A stretch of 64,000 nucleotides of DNA, taken from positions 1,100,229 to 1,164,228 of the forward strand of contig NW_005196756.1 in the NCBI RefSeq assembly GCF_000372725.1, in the 5' to 3' direction. The DNA comes from Emiliania huxleyi CCMP1516 (taxonomy: Eukaryota; Haptophyta; Isochrysidales; Noelaerhabdaceae). This document shows positions 53,554 through 62,824 of the stretch, piece after piece (positions within the stretch are counted from its first letter, which is position 1; every line of letters begins with the position of its first letter). A program made the translations under genes and the position numbers. The notes below the pieces were generated by a model. That model ran no database searches. It worked only from the letters and a program-made list of their open reading frames with translations, and was not told the DNA's origin.

Positions 53554-55986
53554 TCAGGCATCAAGGGCCGCAGGGGCCGCTCCGTCGACGTCCGCCGCCG
53601 CCGCCACGCTAGCATCCTTTCTCTGGTCAGCCTGCCGGAGTCCCAGGCGTGGCCAGAGTGAGGGCACGGCGCAGCAAGCTGTGAGCTGCGCCAAGGCGGA
53701 GCACAGGGACCCCGTCGGTGAGACGGGTGTACCGCCCAGCTGGGTCAGCAGCAGGCGCAGGCTGATCTTGCGGTGGACTGGCGACGAGTACAGCGGCACC
53801 GCCAGCTCGTCGAAGAGCTTGTACGGCGGCCGCTGCAGCTCCCGCGGAGTTTGGTCCAGGAAGCGGCCGAACGGGCAGCCGCCGTGCGCTGGATCTTGCG
53901 CGTGCGCCATCACGACGGGGACGTCGGAATCGAGCGCCCGCTTGACGGCAGCCGCAACCTCGCCGTGCTCGTCGAGGAACGCATCGACGTTGAGGTGGAG
54001 CAGGAAGGCGACGCGCGAGGCGCTGCCGTTCGAGATGCCCGCCGCCGTTCCTGCCGTCAGAGAGCCCTCTGGTATCTCGACGGCGGCGGCCGTGATGTGG
54101 CTCGGGGTGGGCGCGTCGGCAGCGGCGGCCGTCGCGAGCGTTTTCGCGAGGTCGCGGGCCCCCGTGTTGGCTGAGCTCGTGTAGAGCGTCAGCGGGGCGG
54201 GAAGATGCACCGGTCCGACCTCTCCCGGCACCGTGAGGCCGCGGTCGAGCAGCGCGAGCCGCCCGGAGTAGTAGGTCGAGGAGTGGCGCAGCATGCGCAG
54301 CACCACTGCCTTGATCGACTCGACCTGGAAGTGGTTCACTCGCGCCCATTGGATTGGCTCGTCCTGAAACACGGCGCTCAGCACCTCCTGGGGCCCGCTG
54401 AAGGAAGGGTGGGAATCGGGCGCCTCATCGACGCAGTATTGGCGGCACTCCTCCTCCAACGCGGCGAGCGGCGCGCCGCCCTTGTTTTTGTCCGCCTCCC
54501 AGACCGCCACGACCGGCTTGCGGAAGGCGAGCGTGGCGTAGAGCTCGCGCCGGCAGTTGGCCGACTTGAAATAGCCGGCGCTAAGGAAGGTGACCACGAC
54601 GGCCGCTGACGCGATCGCGTCCTCCAGCCTGCCGACATTTTCGAGGTTGTCCACGTCGAGCCAGATGAGGACGCCGGGGAGGAGGAGCTGCAGCTGCCGG
54701 ACGAGCGTGTGCGCCGCGTCTTGGCCCGTGCTCCACGTGTGCGAGACCATTAGGTGGAACTGGCTCGAGCGCGGCAGATCGAGGACCAGCTGCCGGCCAG
54801 TGGCCGCGAGGCGGATCGTTCTCGCTTTGGCCGCGTTCGCGAGCGCAAAGACGACGACGATGAGCGCAAAGATCACCATCGTCAGCGACAGGATCACGGT
54901 GAGGACAGAGGCATCGTAAGAGTCTTTCAGCATCGTGAAGGCCTCGCAGCTCTCTGCCCAACGCCCCTTCTCGCACAGCTTGACCACGGTAGAGAGAGCA
55001 AAGCCGCACGTGAGCAGCAGGCTGCTGAGCATGGCCACCACGAAGTCCGAGTAGCTCTGGTAAGGTTGCGCGAGCCCGAGGACGGCGAGGTAGAGGGCTG
55101 ACACCATGGTGGCGGCGATCAGGCGCAGGAACCGGTTCGAGCCCTCCTCCGGGTCGATGAAGAGGACGAGCGCAGTCAAGAAGATCTTACGCCACAGGTC
55201 GACGACTTCCCAAAAGGTGAAGGCGACCCTGTAGCCGTTCCACAGGAACTGGCACCCCTTGCTGAGGAAGGCGCGCTGATTCTTCATGCGCTGTTGGCGG
55301 ACCAACACGGTGAGACCAAGGAAAATCAGGGGTATAGCGCAGGGCCAAAGCGCAAAGAAGGCCCAAAAGGTCGTGTCCAGGCTGCGCGAATCGTTGTCCC
55401 ATCCCGGCCCAACGTTGCAGTGCATGGACGGGTCCGCCACCAAGAAGCTGATCCACTGATCATCTGCGTCATCGTACTTGAACGCCTCGCACTGTCGCGC
55501 CACGAAGATGGAGCGGGAGACCGAGGGCAGCATGAGGAAGAGGATGAAGATGATGAAGCGGAGGCAACGCCGGGTGATGCGGCGGACCGTCACGGACATT
55601 GACGCTGCGTTTGGCGGCGCAACCGATGATGGCGATGAGTCAGACGGGGGCCGGCGCGCGTCAATCAGGGTCTTGGTGGAAATCACTAGGATCTCATAGA
55701 CGACGAGTGCAATCGCCGCGAGGAGGGTGGCGCCGAAGGGCCATAGGGCGCTGATCAGCATGTGATGCTTGAGTGTGCTGATGCAGTCGCTTGGGATGAT
55801 GAGGCGGAGCAAATTGAAGTTCATCACGTCGAACCAGTCGAACAGGTGCGCAAATTCTGGGTCTACCTCGATGCCATAGACGGTCCCGAAGACGCTCATC
55901 ACCTGGTAAAAGGAGATTGCGACCTTCAGCTTGACCACGATCCCCGCCCTGGCCACGGCAAACGCCCAGGTCCGCATCCTGCTCAT
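53554..55986 (-). CDS. Multi-pass membrane protein with cytosolic TIR domain
   Basis: The intronless frame codes for about 810 residues from Met 55986. At least eight hydrophobic segments lie in the first 480 residues (for example LLAAIALVVYEILVI, FIIFILFLMLPSVS, AFFALWPCAIPLIFLGLTVL, MVSALYLAVLGLA, MVIFALIVVVFALANA). They follow the layout of TRP-like protist membrane proteins. A TIR-type domain follows (about 500-640): FHLMVSHTWSTGQD, WLDVDNLENVGRLEDAI, VVVTFLSAGYFKSANCRREL, KPVVAVWEAD. The Glu in NCRREL sits where NADase TIRs have their catalytic acid. A second alpha/beta segment (VAFLLHLNVDAFLDEHGEV) near the C-terminus may be another partial TIR fold. Upstream exons are possible. Confidence 0.75.
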   Translation of the reverse strand: MSRMRTWAFAVARAGIVVKLKVAISFYQVMSVFGTVYGIEVDPEFAHLFDWFDVMNFNLLRLIIPSDCISTLKHHMLISALWPFGATLLAAIALVVYEILVISTKTLIDARRPPSDSSPSSVAPPNAASMSVTVRRITRRCLRFIIFILFLMLPSVSRSIFVARQCEAFKYDDADDQWISFLVADPSMHCNVGPGWDNDSRSLDTTFWAFFALWPCAIPLIFLGLTVLVRQQRMKNQRAFLSKGCQFLWNGYRVAFTFWEVVDLWRKIFLTALVLFIDPEEGSNRFLRLIAATMVSALYLAVLGLAQPYQSYSDFVVAMLSSLLLTCGFALSTVVKLCEKGRWAESCEAFTMLKDSYDASVLTVILSLTMVIFALIVVVFALANAAKARTIRLAATGRQLVLDLPRSSQFHLMVSHTWSTGQDAAHTLVRQLQLLLPGVLIWLDVDNLENVGRLEDAIASAAVVVTFLSAGYFKSANCRRELYATLAFRKPVVAVWEADKNKGGAPLAALEEECRQYCVDEAPDSHPSFSGPQEVLSAVFQDEPIQWARVNHFQVESIKAVVLRMLRHSSTYYSGRLALLDRGLTVPGEVGPVHLPAPLTLYTSSANTGARDLAKTLATAAAADAPTPSHITAAAVEIPEGSLTAGTAAGISNGSASRVAFLLHLNVDAFLDEHGEVAAAVKRALDSDVPVVMAHAQDPAHGGCPFGRFLDQTPRELQRPPYKLFDELAVPLYSSPVHRKISLRLLLTQLGGTPVSPTGSLCSALAQLTACCAVPSLWPRLGLRQADQRKDASVAAAADVDGAAPAALDA

Positions 55987-56049
55987 ACACCCCGGCCTAC
56001 CCGATCTCCCTTGCTGCCGTGTAGAGGAGAGCACGCCATACGCTACGGC

Positions 56050-56346
56050 CAGCCCTCAGCCGAAGCTGGGGCCGGTCCCGTAGCCGAGAGAGCCCGCGCC
56101 GATGAGTTCGACGCGGTCGGGGGGGCCTGCGGAGAGGCCAGCGAGGTGGCGATCGCTGTACTTCATGGCGCCCTCAAAGTGGGGCTGGCTGACCCGCCAG
56201 AGGTCGATACTCTGGGCGACCCATAGGATGTGAGGGTCGGCCCGCAGGCAGATTTTGTATACCGAGGCGGTGCCGGTGCCGAACCTGTCGGACCTTAGCA
56301 TTATTGTTTGTAGATCCCTGGGCGAGGGTGGGTGGGGGGAATGCAA
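56050..56346 (-). other. Possible terminal exon of an unidentified gene
   Basis: A minus-strand reading (VYKICLRADPHILWVAQSID, then FEGAMKYSDRHLAG) has real-protein composition and ends in a stop near 56050, just upstream of the TIR gene. It could be the end of a separate gene whose earlier exons were displaced by the inverted-repeat element at 56477-57255. Its family is not recognised. Confidence 0.3.
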
Positions 56347-56476
56347 ATGTGCATACTCGCAAACATGGGCTGCAACTCCCTACCGTCGTACCATTCTCCA
56401 GTAGATATCGAAAATCTGTGCCCGGGGCCGCCCCCCCCCCCCCCCCGACCCCCCCCCGGGGGGGGCGGGGGGCTGC

Positions 56477-57255
56477 GAGCCGTCTTCTTACCAGGTTGCA
56501 ACCCTAGTCTCGCACTGACTGTGCTGTGAACGCTGCTGGTTGGCGTCGGTTGCGCAGCACCCCGTCCCCATCCAGGTTGTTGGTTGCTGCCCCAGGTCCC
56601 GCACTATGTAGTGCAATGCCCCGTTCGCTGGTCATGCTTGTTCGTGTTTCGCCCGTCCCTGCCTGTGTCCGTCCACGTCGCCCGTCGGCAAAGCCGACGA
56701 CCTATGGTGCAATACACGCCGCTGGTTGGGGAGGACGCGCCGCTCGATGCTGCGACGGCGCTGGCGATGCAGCTTCCTGCACGCGGTCCCGGCGGGCAGG
56801 CGTGGCACTTCAGCCGCGCGGACGGAGCTTCCGCACTCCCTCCCCAGTGAGCTACGAGCTGCAAGGGGCGGAGAGCGGATGACGCTTGCCTCGTACGCGG
56901 AGCACCTCATCAGGCCAGCTCGAGCAACTCCTTCTTGGTGTCGGGTAGCGCGACCTTTTTGCCGAGCTCCGAGCCCAGATAGCGCACCGTGATCCTCGTC
57001 GGCATCCGCGCGGGGGCGCCCTGCTGCCGGGCCCCTGGCGGCCCGCCACGTAGGTGCGACGTGCCCGCCGAAAATCGGTTCAAACGACGTTCACAGCGCC
57101 AATTTGGCCCCAGCTCTTCGGCTCGCTCCGCTCGCCGGCGAATTGGTTGGTTGCTGGCAGCACCCCAGCACCGGGGGGTCCTGAGAGCTGTTGGTTGGTG
57201 CTCTGTTCACAGCACAGTGCGAGACTAGGGTTGCAACCTGGTAAGAAGACGGCTC
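56477..57255. mobile_element. Non-autonomous element with ~55-bp terminal inverted repeats
   Basis: The left end starts GAGCCGTCTTCTTACCAGGT and continues through AACCCTAGTCTCGCACTG to CTGTGAAC at about 56531. The right end (about 57205-57255) is its reverse complement with one 4-bp indel. GCTGC flanks both ends (56472-56476, 57256-57260), a plausible 5-bp target duplication. Because the TIR could be read as two bases longer, the exact edge is uncertain. The interior has no transposase. It holds a minus-strand ATG frame (57005-56910) reading ITVRYLGSELGKKVALPDTK, similar in style to a KHA/ubiquitin-like segment, which may be a captured host fragment. Confidence 0.75.
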
Positions 57256-57355
57256 GCTGCAAGCAGACCTCGGCAGAGCGTGCTCCGCTCTCAGCCACCA
57301 AAGACCGCTCTGACAGCGCTCAACAGTCTCCGGGTGGCCAGGCTCTTGGCAACAC

Positions 57356-58193
57356 ATGCAAATCATCCACGTCCTGCAACTCTTCCACGCAGCTCTTCTG
57401 GCAGCAGCCCTGTGGGCGAGCCGGCTGCGCTGGTTTCTCGTCGACGCTCTCGTGTCCTCGTGCCCGCCGCATGCATCACTTCCGGCGCACGTCGGGGTCA
57501 TCATAGGCGTCGACGAGGCAGATGATTTGGTGCGCGTGGCGCGCGTGGTGCGCTGGTGCGCCGACGCGGGAATAAACCGCCTCACGCTGTGCGATCCGCG
57601 TGGCGATCTGCTGCGCTCCGTCGATGCATTGCGCGCTGCGCTCACGAGCCATTGCACCGCAGCGGATTTGGGCGCGGACTTAACGCAGCCAGCAGCAGCA
57701 GGAAGCCAGACCGCGGCGGCGCCTCGGATGAAGCTCGGAGTCGTCTCGCCGCAGGGCGGCAGGAGCGAGCTGGTCGACGCGGCTCGTTCGCTTTGCGTCA
57801 GAGCGCAAGCCGGTCGGGTCAGCCCGCGATCGATCGACGAGGGTGCGCAGCACCTACCCATGATGGGCGTTGCGCGCCTCCCTGATACTCCCGCCGCGGC
57901 CCGCAGGTGCGGTGGACCGTCAGCTCGACGTGGATGGCGTGCAGCGCCCCGAGGTCGGCCTCGTCCTCCAGTACTGCCACGAGGGTCTGCTCGGCGGCCT
58001 CCTACCCTGGCACCGCAGGAGTAGCAGGAGAGGAGAGGACGCCCCCAACGCTTTAAGCCCTCCCCCCGACCCTTGCAGGCACACACGCATCGCCCACTTT
58101 GTGCACATGGGGCGGCTGAGGCACGCGACCGAGCCCGCGCTGCACCGCGCCTTGCACGAATACGTCTCTCTCAACCAGCGCCACGGCCGGTAA
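57356..58193 (+). CDS. NUS1: NUS1 / Nogo-B receptor-type cis-prenyltransferase subunit
   Basis: ATG 57356 opens an N-terminal hydrophobic segment (LFHAALLAAALWASRLRWFL), then HVGVIIGVDEADDLVRVARV and WCADAGINRLTLCDPRGDLL, which fit the UppS-like fold of NUS1. A GT-AG intron (57813-57906) joins to VDRQLDVDGVQRPEVGLVLQ and LLGGLLPWHRR. The end HEYVSLNQRHGR contains the C-terminal Arg-x-Gly motif needed for dehydrodolichyl diphosphate synthase activity. NUS1 pairs with DHDDS at the ER to make dolichol for N-glycosylation. The stretch between PWHRR and TRIAHF (about 58020-58078) could be read through or be a GA-AG intron, since AGG occurs at both edges. Confidence 0.85.
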
Positions 58194-58207
58194 CTACTCC
58201 GCGAGAC

Positions 58208-58336
58208 CGCGTGCGCTGCCTCAAGGGCGCCCACAAGGGAAAAGTCGGCGAGATTGACACCGGGAAGGACGGCAAGGTCAAGGTCAAATTTGATCCCATA
58301 CCCCCTTCTACGACAGGAGAAGTGTCGACATTGTAG
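58208..58336 (+). pseudogene. KOW-motif fragment
   Basis: Just after the NUS1 stop, in another frame, is RVRCLKGAHKGKVGEIDTGK followed by VKVKFD and a stop at 58336. This is a clear KOW-type motif, as in ribosomal proteins L24/L26 and Spt5. No start codon or other exon is recognisable, so it is either a displaced last exon or an alternative 3' exon of NUS1. Confidence 0.4.
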
Positions 58337-58714
58337 ACTGCGGACAACTTCGGGAAGATGTAGATTAGGAAAGTGACCGGGTCAGATTTGTATCGGATTA
58401 CGGCTGGGTGTTTTCTTTTTCTCGCGATGTGCCCGATGTCCACGACCCCGCCGCGCCACCGCCGCGCCCTCGCCAGACACGCCGCCGCCCGCCCGCCTCC
58501 TCGACCTCCCCACGGAGCTCCTCGTGGTCGTGCGCGCCATCTCTCGCTGCGACCCCGCCGGACATCCCACAGCCGCCCGCGCGAGCGGCCGGTGCGCGGT
58601 GGGCCCTCCAAGTTATACCTATACCGCATCCTGCACTGCGGCCCGAATCCACCGGTGACCCGGCGCGCGCGGTGGAGGCGAGAAAGGCACGTTCTGCCCA
58701 TCCCCCAGGCTAGG

Positions 58715-61115
58715 ATGGACTCATCCTCAGAGTGCATGATTTTTTTCTCGCTGATCTGCGTGCTTCTCGCCGCCTCGGTGCAGCACATGCTGCCCTCGCC
58801 CCCTGTCACTGCGGTCGGCATCGATCTCGGCACAACCTTCTCGTGCATCGCCACGTTCAACGATGGGGAAGTCGAGGTGGTGGTCAACGCGGAGGGGTCA
58901 ACGATCACGCCCTCGGTCCTATTCGTGCCAGAGGACGGCTCCGACCTCGTCGTCGGTGAGTATGCACGCGCCGCCGCCGCAAGGCAGAACGGGACGCTCC
59001 TCTATGATGCCAAGCGGCTGATTGGCAAGCGCTTTGATGCGGAACGGCTGGCGGTGGAGGCGGCAGAGCTGCCCTTTGAGGTTGTCCCCCGCCTCTCTCC
59101 CGCGAGGCTGCAGCTCGAGCCGCACCTCCTCGCCCGGCGCGCCGCGGGACAACCTCTGTCCTTCGCGCCAGAGCATGTGGGGGCGCACCACACGTGGCGC
59201 GCGGGCTGCGAGCGGCGTCTCCCCACGCCCAGGGTGTGAACAGGTGGGGGCGCACATCGTGAGGCGGCTGCGCGCGGCCGCTGAGCGGCGGGTGGGGGCG
59301 GAGGTGCGGCTGGCTGTGCTGGCAGTGCCGGTGCGCCTCGCCACCGCCACCCTCGCCGCCGCCCCCGCCATCGCCACCCCCGCCGAGCCCTCCACCACCC
59401 CCGCCGCCCTCTCCTCCACCACCGTCGCCCCCACCACCTTCACCCCCTCCGCCATCGTCGCCTCCGCCTCCCTCGCCGCCGCCGTCGCCCGCTCCTCCCT
59501 CTCCACCACCGCCATCGCGTCTCGTGGCTTCTCGATGCTGTGAAGAAGAGCGTCTCACTTCACGACAGCTGGTGTGAACCAGGTGGGGTTCGCGCGGCAG
59601 CAGATCGAGGCGACGCGCGAGGCTGCGATGCTCGCCGGCTTCGAGGTGATGCGCACGATTCACGAACCGACCGCGGCGGCCATGGCGTACGGTTTGACAG
59701 ACAGAGGGCGGCGGCGCGGGGCGCAGAAGGGAGGGCGTTCACGCGCGGTCGTGCGAGCAGGCCTGCACGAGGGCGGCGGTGCTGGCGGCTCCCTCACCGT
59801 GCGCTTCCCCCACGAGCCCATCTCCCCCCTACTCCGAGCTCCGCGAGCCGCCCACACCTCCCCCACCTCTCCCCACCTCTCCCCACCTCTCCCCACCTCT
59901 CCCCACCTCTCCCCACCTCTCCCCACCTCCAGTCGCAGCGATGACTCGGAGATGCCCACAGCGGTGCGGTGCGTAGGTCCTCGTCTACGACATGGGCGGC
60001 GGCACGCTCGACGTCTCGCTCCTCCTGCTCACCAACGGCGCCTCGCTCACTCCCGCGCAACCGCCTCCTTCTCCTCCCCCGTCTCCCCCAACCCCCACGG
60101 GAGTAGAGAAATACCGCCGGCTACCTCCTGGCGGGTGCCTCCGGGGCCTGCTGTACCAGCCAGTCGGCNNNNNNNNNNNNNNNNNNNNNNNNNNNNNNNN
60201 NNNNNNNNNNNNNNNNNNNNNNNNNNNNNNNNNNNNNNNNNNNNNNNNNNNNNNNNNNNNNNNNNNNNCTAGACGGCGCCCCAGCTGTAGACCCGTAGGC
60301 ATCTTCGAGGTTGTCGCAGCCGCCGGCGACAACCGACTGGGGGGACAGGCGACCCCCCCCCCCCTCTGCCCCCCCCCCCTCTGCCCCCCCTCCCCCCCCT
60401 GGCTCCCCTCCCCTGGCTCCCTGCCCACTCTCTCTCTCTCCGCTGGCTCTCCCGGCCGCGCGGCAGGACTTTTCGGCGGCGATGCTCGACGAGCTCGTCG
60501 CGCGCGCCTCCACGGCAGCCGAGGTGGACGAGACCGCGGTGCGGGCCGACCGCGAGACGATGCGGGCGATGCGGGAGGAGGCGGAGAGAGTCAAGGTACG
60601 CAGCTCTCCCGAGACATACCGAGAGGGCCTGTCTCACGCCTCCCGTCTCCTGTCGTGAGATCGCGCACTCGTGAGTCTAGGTGGCGACGAGATCGCCCGA
60701 GATCGCCCGAGATCGCCCGAGATCGCCCTAGATCGCCCTAGATTACCCGAGATTACCCGAGATTACCCGAGACTACTAGGTGGCGATGAACGACGAGGCC
60801 GATTGCGCCGGCGTCTTCTATGACGGCGACATCGGAGCGACCATTTCGCTCGACCTGCCGCCACGGTTGGCCGCCGCCGCGCCACTCGCGCTCTCGCGCG
60901 CTGACTATGAGGCGATGCCGCGCGTCACCGAGCTATTCGAGCGGTCGATGGCTCCGGTCGCGCAGGTCTTGGCCCGCGCCGGGGTGGCGGCAGCGGAGGT
61001 GGGCAAGATGATGGTCCTGCCCCACCCCCCCCTCCTCCCACTCTCCGTCTCGCACAGTCTCGTCCAGTCTCGGCGTGCCCTCTCTCGGATTAGGTCGACG
61101 AGGTTGTACTCGTCA

Positions 61116-61165
<50 letters not shown>

Positions 61166-61411
61166 GGTCGACGAGGTTGTACTCGTCGGTGGCTCCACGC
61201 GCATCGCCTCCGTTCGCCGCCTGCTCCGCGACTACTTCGGCGGCAAGGAGCGACATTGTCCGATGCAGCCACGGAACATCTCGGCCGCGGCTCGGCTAGA
61301 CACATTGAGCGTGGGGCGCGTAGGAGCCCAATTGCGCGGTATCGCCGGAGGAGGCGGTGGCGCATGGCACGGCCATTCAGGCCGGAGTAATAATCGAGAT
61401 CGCTTGAGATC
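58715..61411 (+). CDS. ER-type Hsp70 ATPase domain, multi-exon, with assembly gap
   Basis: ATG 58715 begins a signal peptide (MIFFSLICVLLAAS), then VTAVGIDLGTTFSCIATFND (phosphate 1), AKRLIGKRFD, HIVRRLRAAAERRVG, GFARQQIEATREAAMLAGFE and IHEPTAAAMAYG. Next come VYDMGGGTLDVSLLLLTNG, GIFEVVAAAGDNRLGG, VDEVVLVGGSTRIASVRRLL and SPEEAVAHGTAIQAG. This is a full Hsp70 nucleotide-binding domain. Introns: 59177-59243, 59331-59582, one from about 59690 to 59983, one with a GC donor that contains the N gap, one ending at 60779, one ending at 61166, and one between GGK and EPNC that seems to start with GA. No substrate-binding domain can be recognised downstream, so the protein may be ATPase-only, or later exons are unrecognised. 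Confidence 0.8.
59868..59928. repeat. CTCCCCACCT tandem repeat in an Hsp70 intron
   Basis: About seven identical 10-bp units, CTCCCCACCT, follow one another inside the intron before the VYDMGGG exon. Confidence 0.9.
60169..60268. other. Assembly gap (100 N)
   Basis: 100 N inside the intron that separates the LLLLTNG and GIFEVV blocks of Hsp70. The donor (GC) is upstream and the acceptor (GTAG before GCATC) downstream of the gap. Confidence 0.95.
60690..60775. repeat. GAGATCGCCC/GAGATTACCC tandem repeat in an Hsp70 intron
   Basis: Eight or so 10-bp units grade from GATCGCCCGA to GATTACCCGA. They lie between two copies of CTAGGTGGCGA (60677-60687 and 60776-60786), the second being the real acceptor and exon start. 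Confidence 0.85.
61115..61161. repeat. (ATT)n microsatellite between two copies of an exon start
   Basis: A pure ATT run lies between exact 26-bp copies at 61089-61114 and 61162-61187. The second copy is the acceptor plus the start of the VDEVVLVGG exon of Hsp70. Confidence 0.95.
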
Positions 61412-62824
61412 ATCAGAGCTCACCCCAACACCGAGACTCTGGTGGCGCACCGGCATACGGGTGCGGGAAGATGCAGGCAGATGCCTGTCCGTCGCTTGTC
61501 CGTCCGCGACACAATCCGCGAGTCAAGCCGCCAAGATGTTGCTGGCGAATCTCGGCAATATCGGTGACTCCATCTTAGGCCGCTATCCTCACCGACCGAA
61601 AACGCATCTCCGTCGGCGCAACCGAGGCGGCGCTGCACGGGCGCGTGGCGGGCGACGTCGAGCGGTAAGCGTTGCACACAAAACCCGGACGCGCACGAGC
61701 GAGTGACGGGTAATCGTGGCCGTGGCCAAGAAAGATCAAATATTAGGGCTCTATTTTGCCTACCGCAAAAAACTCGACGGTTTTGGGCGATTCAGAGCAC
61801 GCTGAATCGATTGGCTGCGCTATAAAATTTTCTCGCCGGGCCTTTTCCTTCTTATCCATCGCGTCCCCGACGCGAGTCGCCCGAGTTCTCCAGCTGATCG
61901 TTGGTTGTATGTATTGATTGGTCCTTTAAATCTCCTGGGTTGGCTGCCCCGAGAGCTGGTGAGCTGCGTCTGGAGCTCCCGAGGCACATCGCCACACGAC
62001 CCCGGCGACGGCGCTCAAACAGGCCCCACACTGGGAACCACACACACACATGCGCCGGCGCCGTGAGGACAGGACACTCCCTGTCCACACATACAATCAA
62101 AGAACACTCGCGGCAAGGGAAGAGGAGGGTGGGTCACGCGAGATTGCGCACGACTCGGACGTAGGGTTGTCAAACGTTAAGAGCTGAACAGTGTTGCTAG
62201 AGCCGTAGTGTTAACAGTAACAACAGAACAACAGTGGGGCTCCCCAACAACAGTAGCTAACGTTAGGCCGACTGAACAACAGTAAGGAAGGCCTGGCAGT
62301 GACCGTCCCACGACGATCTCTAGTGTCCAGTGCGGGTAATACCCGAAAATACCCGGAAAATATCATGGGACCGTCGCCCCGCCGCCCGCAATGCCGAGCG
62401 GAGCAGCGTACCAGGCGAGAGCTGCTCACAACGCACAGCACACACCACACGCACACCACACCACAACGCTGCTCACGAAACACACACACACTTGCAACCG
62501 GTACGCTGTTTGGAGGGCTCCTGCCTGTCTGAGGGGGTGGTCGAAGGGGGTGGCATGACGTGGTCTGGACTGCGCCCCACCAGAGAAACATATGCACGAG
62601 TAATGAGTGTTGCCTAATGGCTTGTCAAAAGAAACCCGAGCTCCTCATCACTTTTACCCGGTTGTTGAGTCGCCCGCCTTTGCCAGTCGCACTCCCCGTC
62701 GAGGCGAACCGCGGCCCCGGAGACCACCCAAAGCGACGGTGGCGCCTGAGGTAAAGTACGGGGGCAAACGCAAGTGTGGATTGATCATGACGGGCCGCGT
62801 GGGCTCTATCGCCCCAAAGGCAAA
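61412..62824. other. Intergenic, no recognised gene
   Basis: After the Hsp70 frame there is one short frame (ISVGATEAALHGRV, about 61600-61665) of unknown meaning. 62165-62290 has four AACAACAGT-type repeats and an A/T-richer composition. Nothing else was recognised. This should contain the 3' ends of Hsp70 and of the dynein gene. Confidence 0.4.

Noticed and set aside
53293..53661. Plus-strand ATG frame of 122 codons
   Set aside because: It overlaps the 3' end of the TIR gene and has no recognisable domain or exon signals.
57091..58086. Minus-strand 331-codon frame over NUS1
   Set aside because: The plus strand encodes NUS1 with its C-terminal RxG motif; the antisense frame crosses its exons and intron without any domain.
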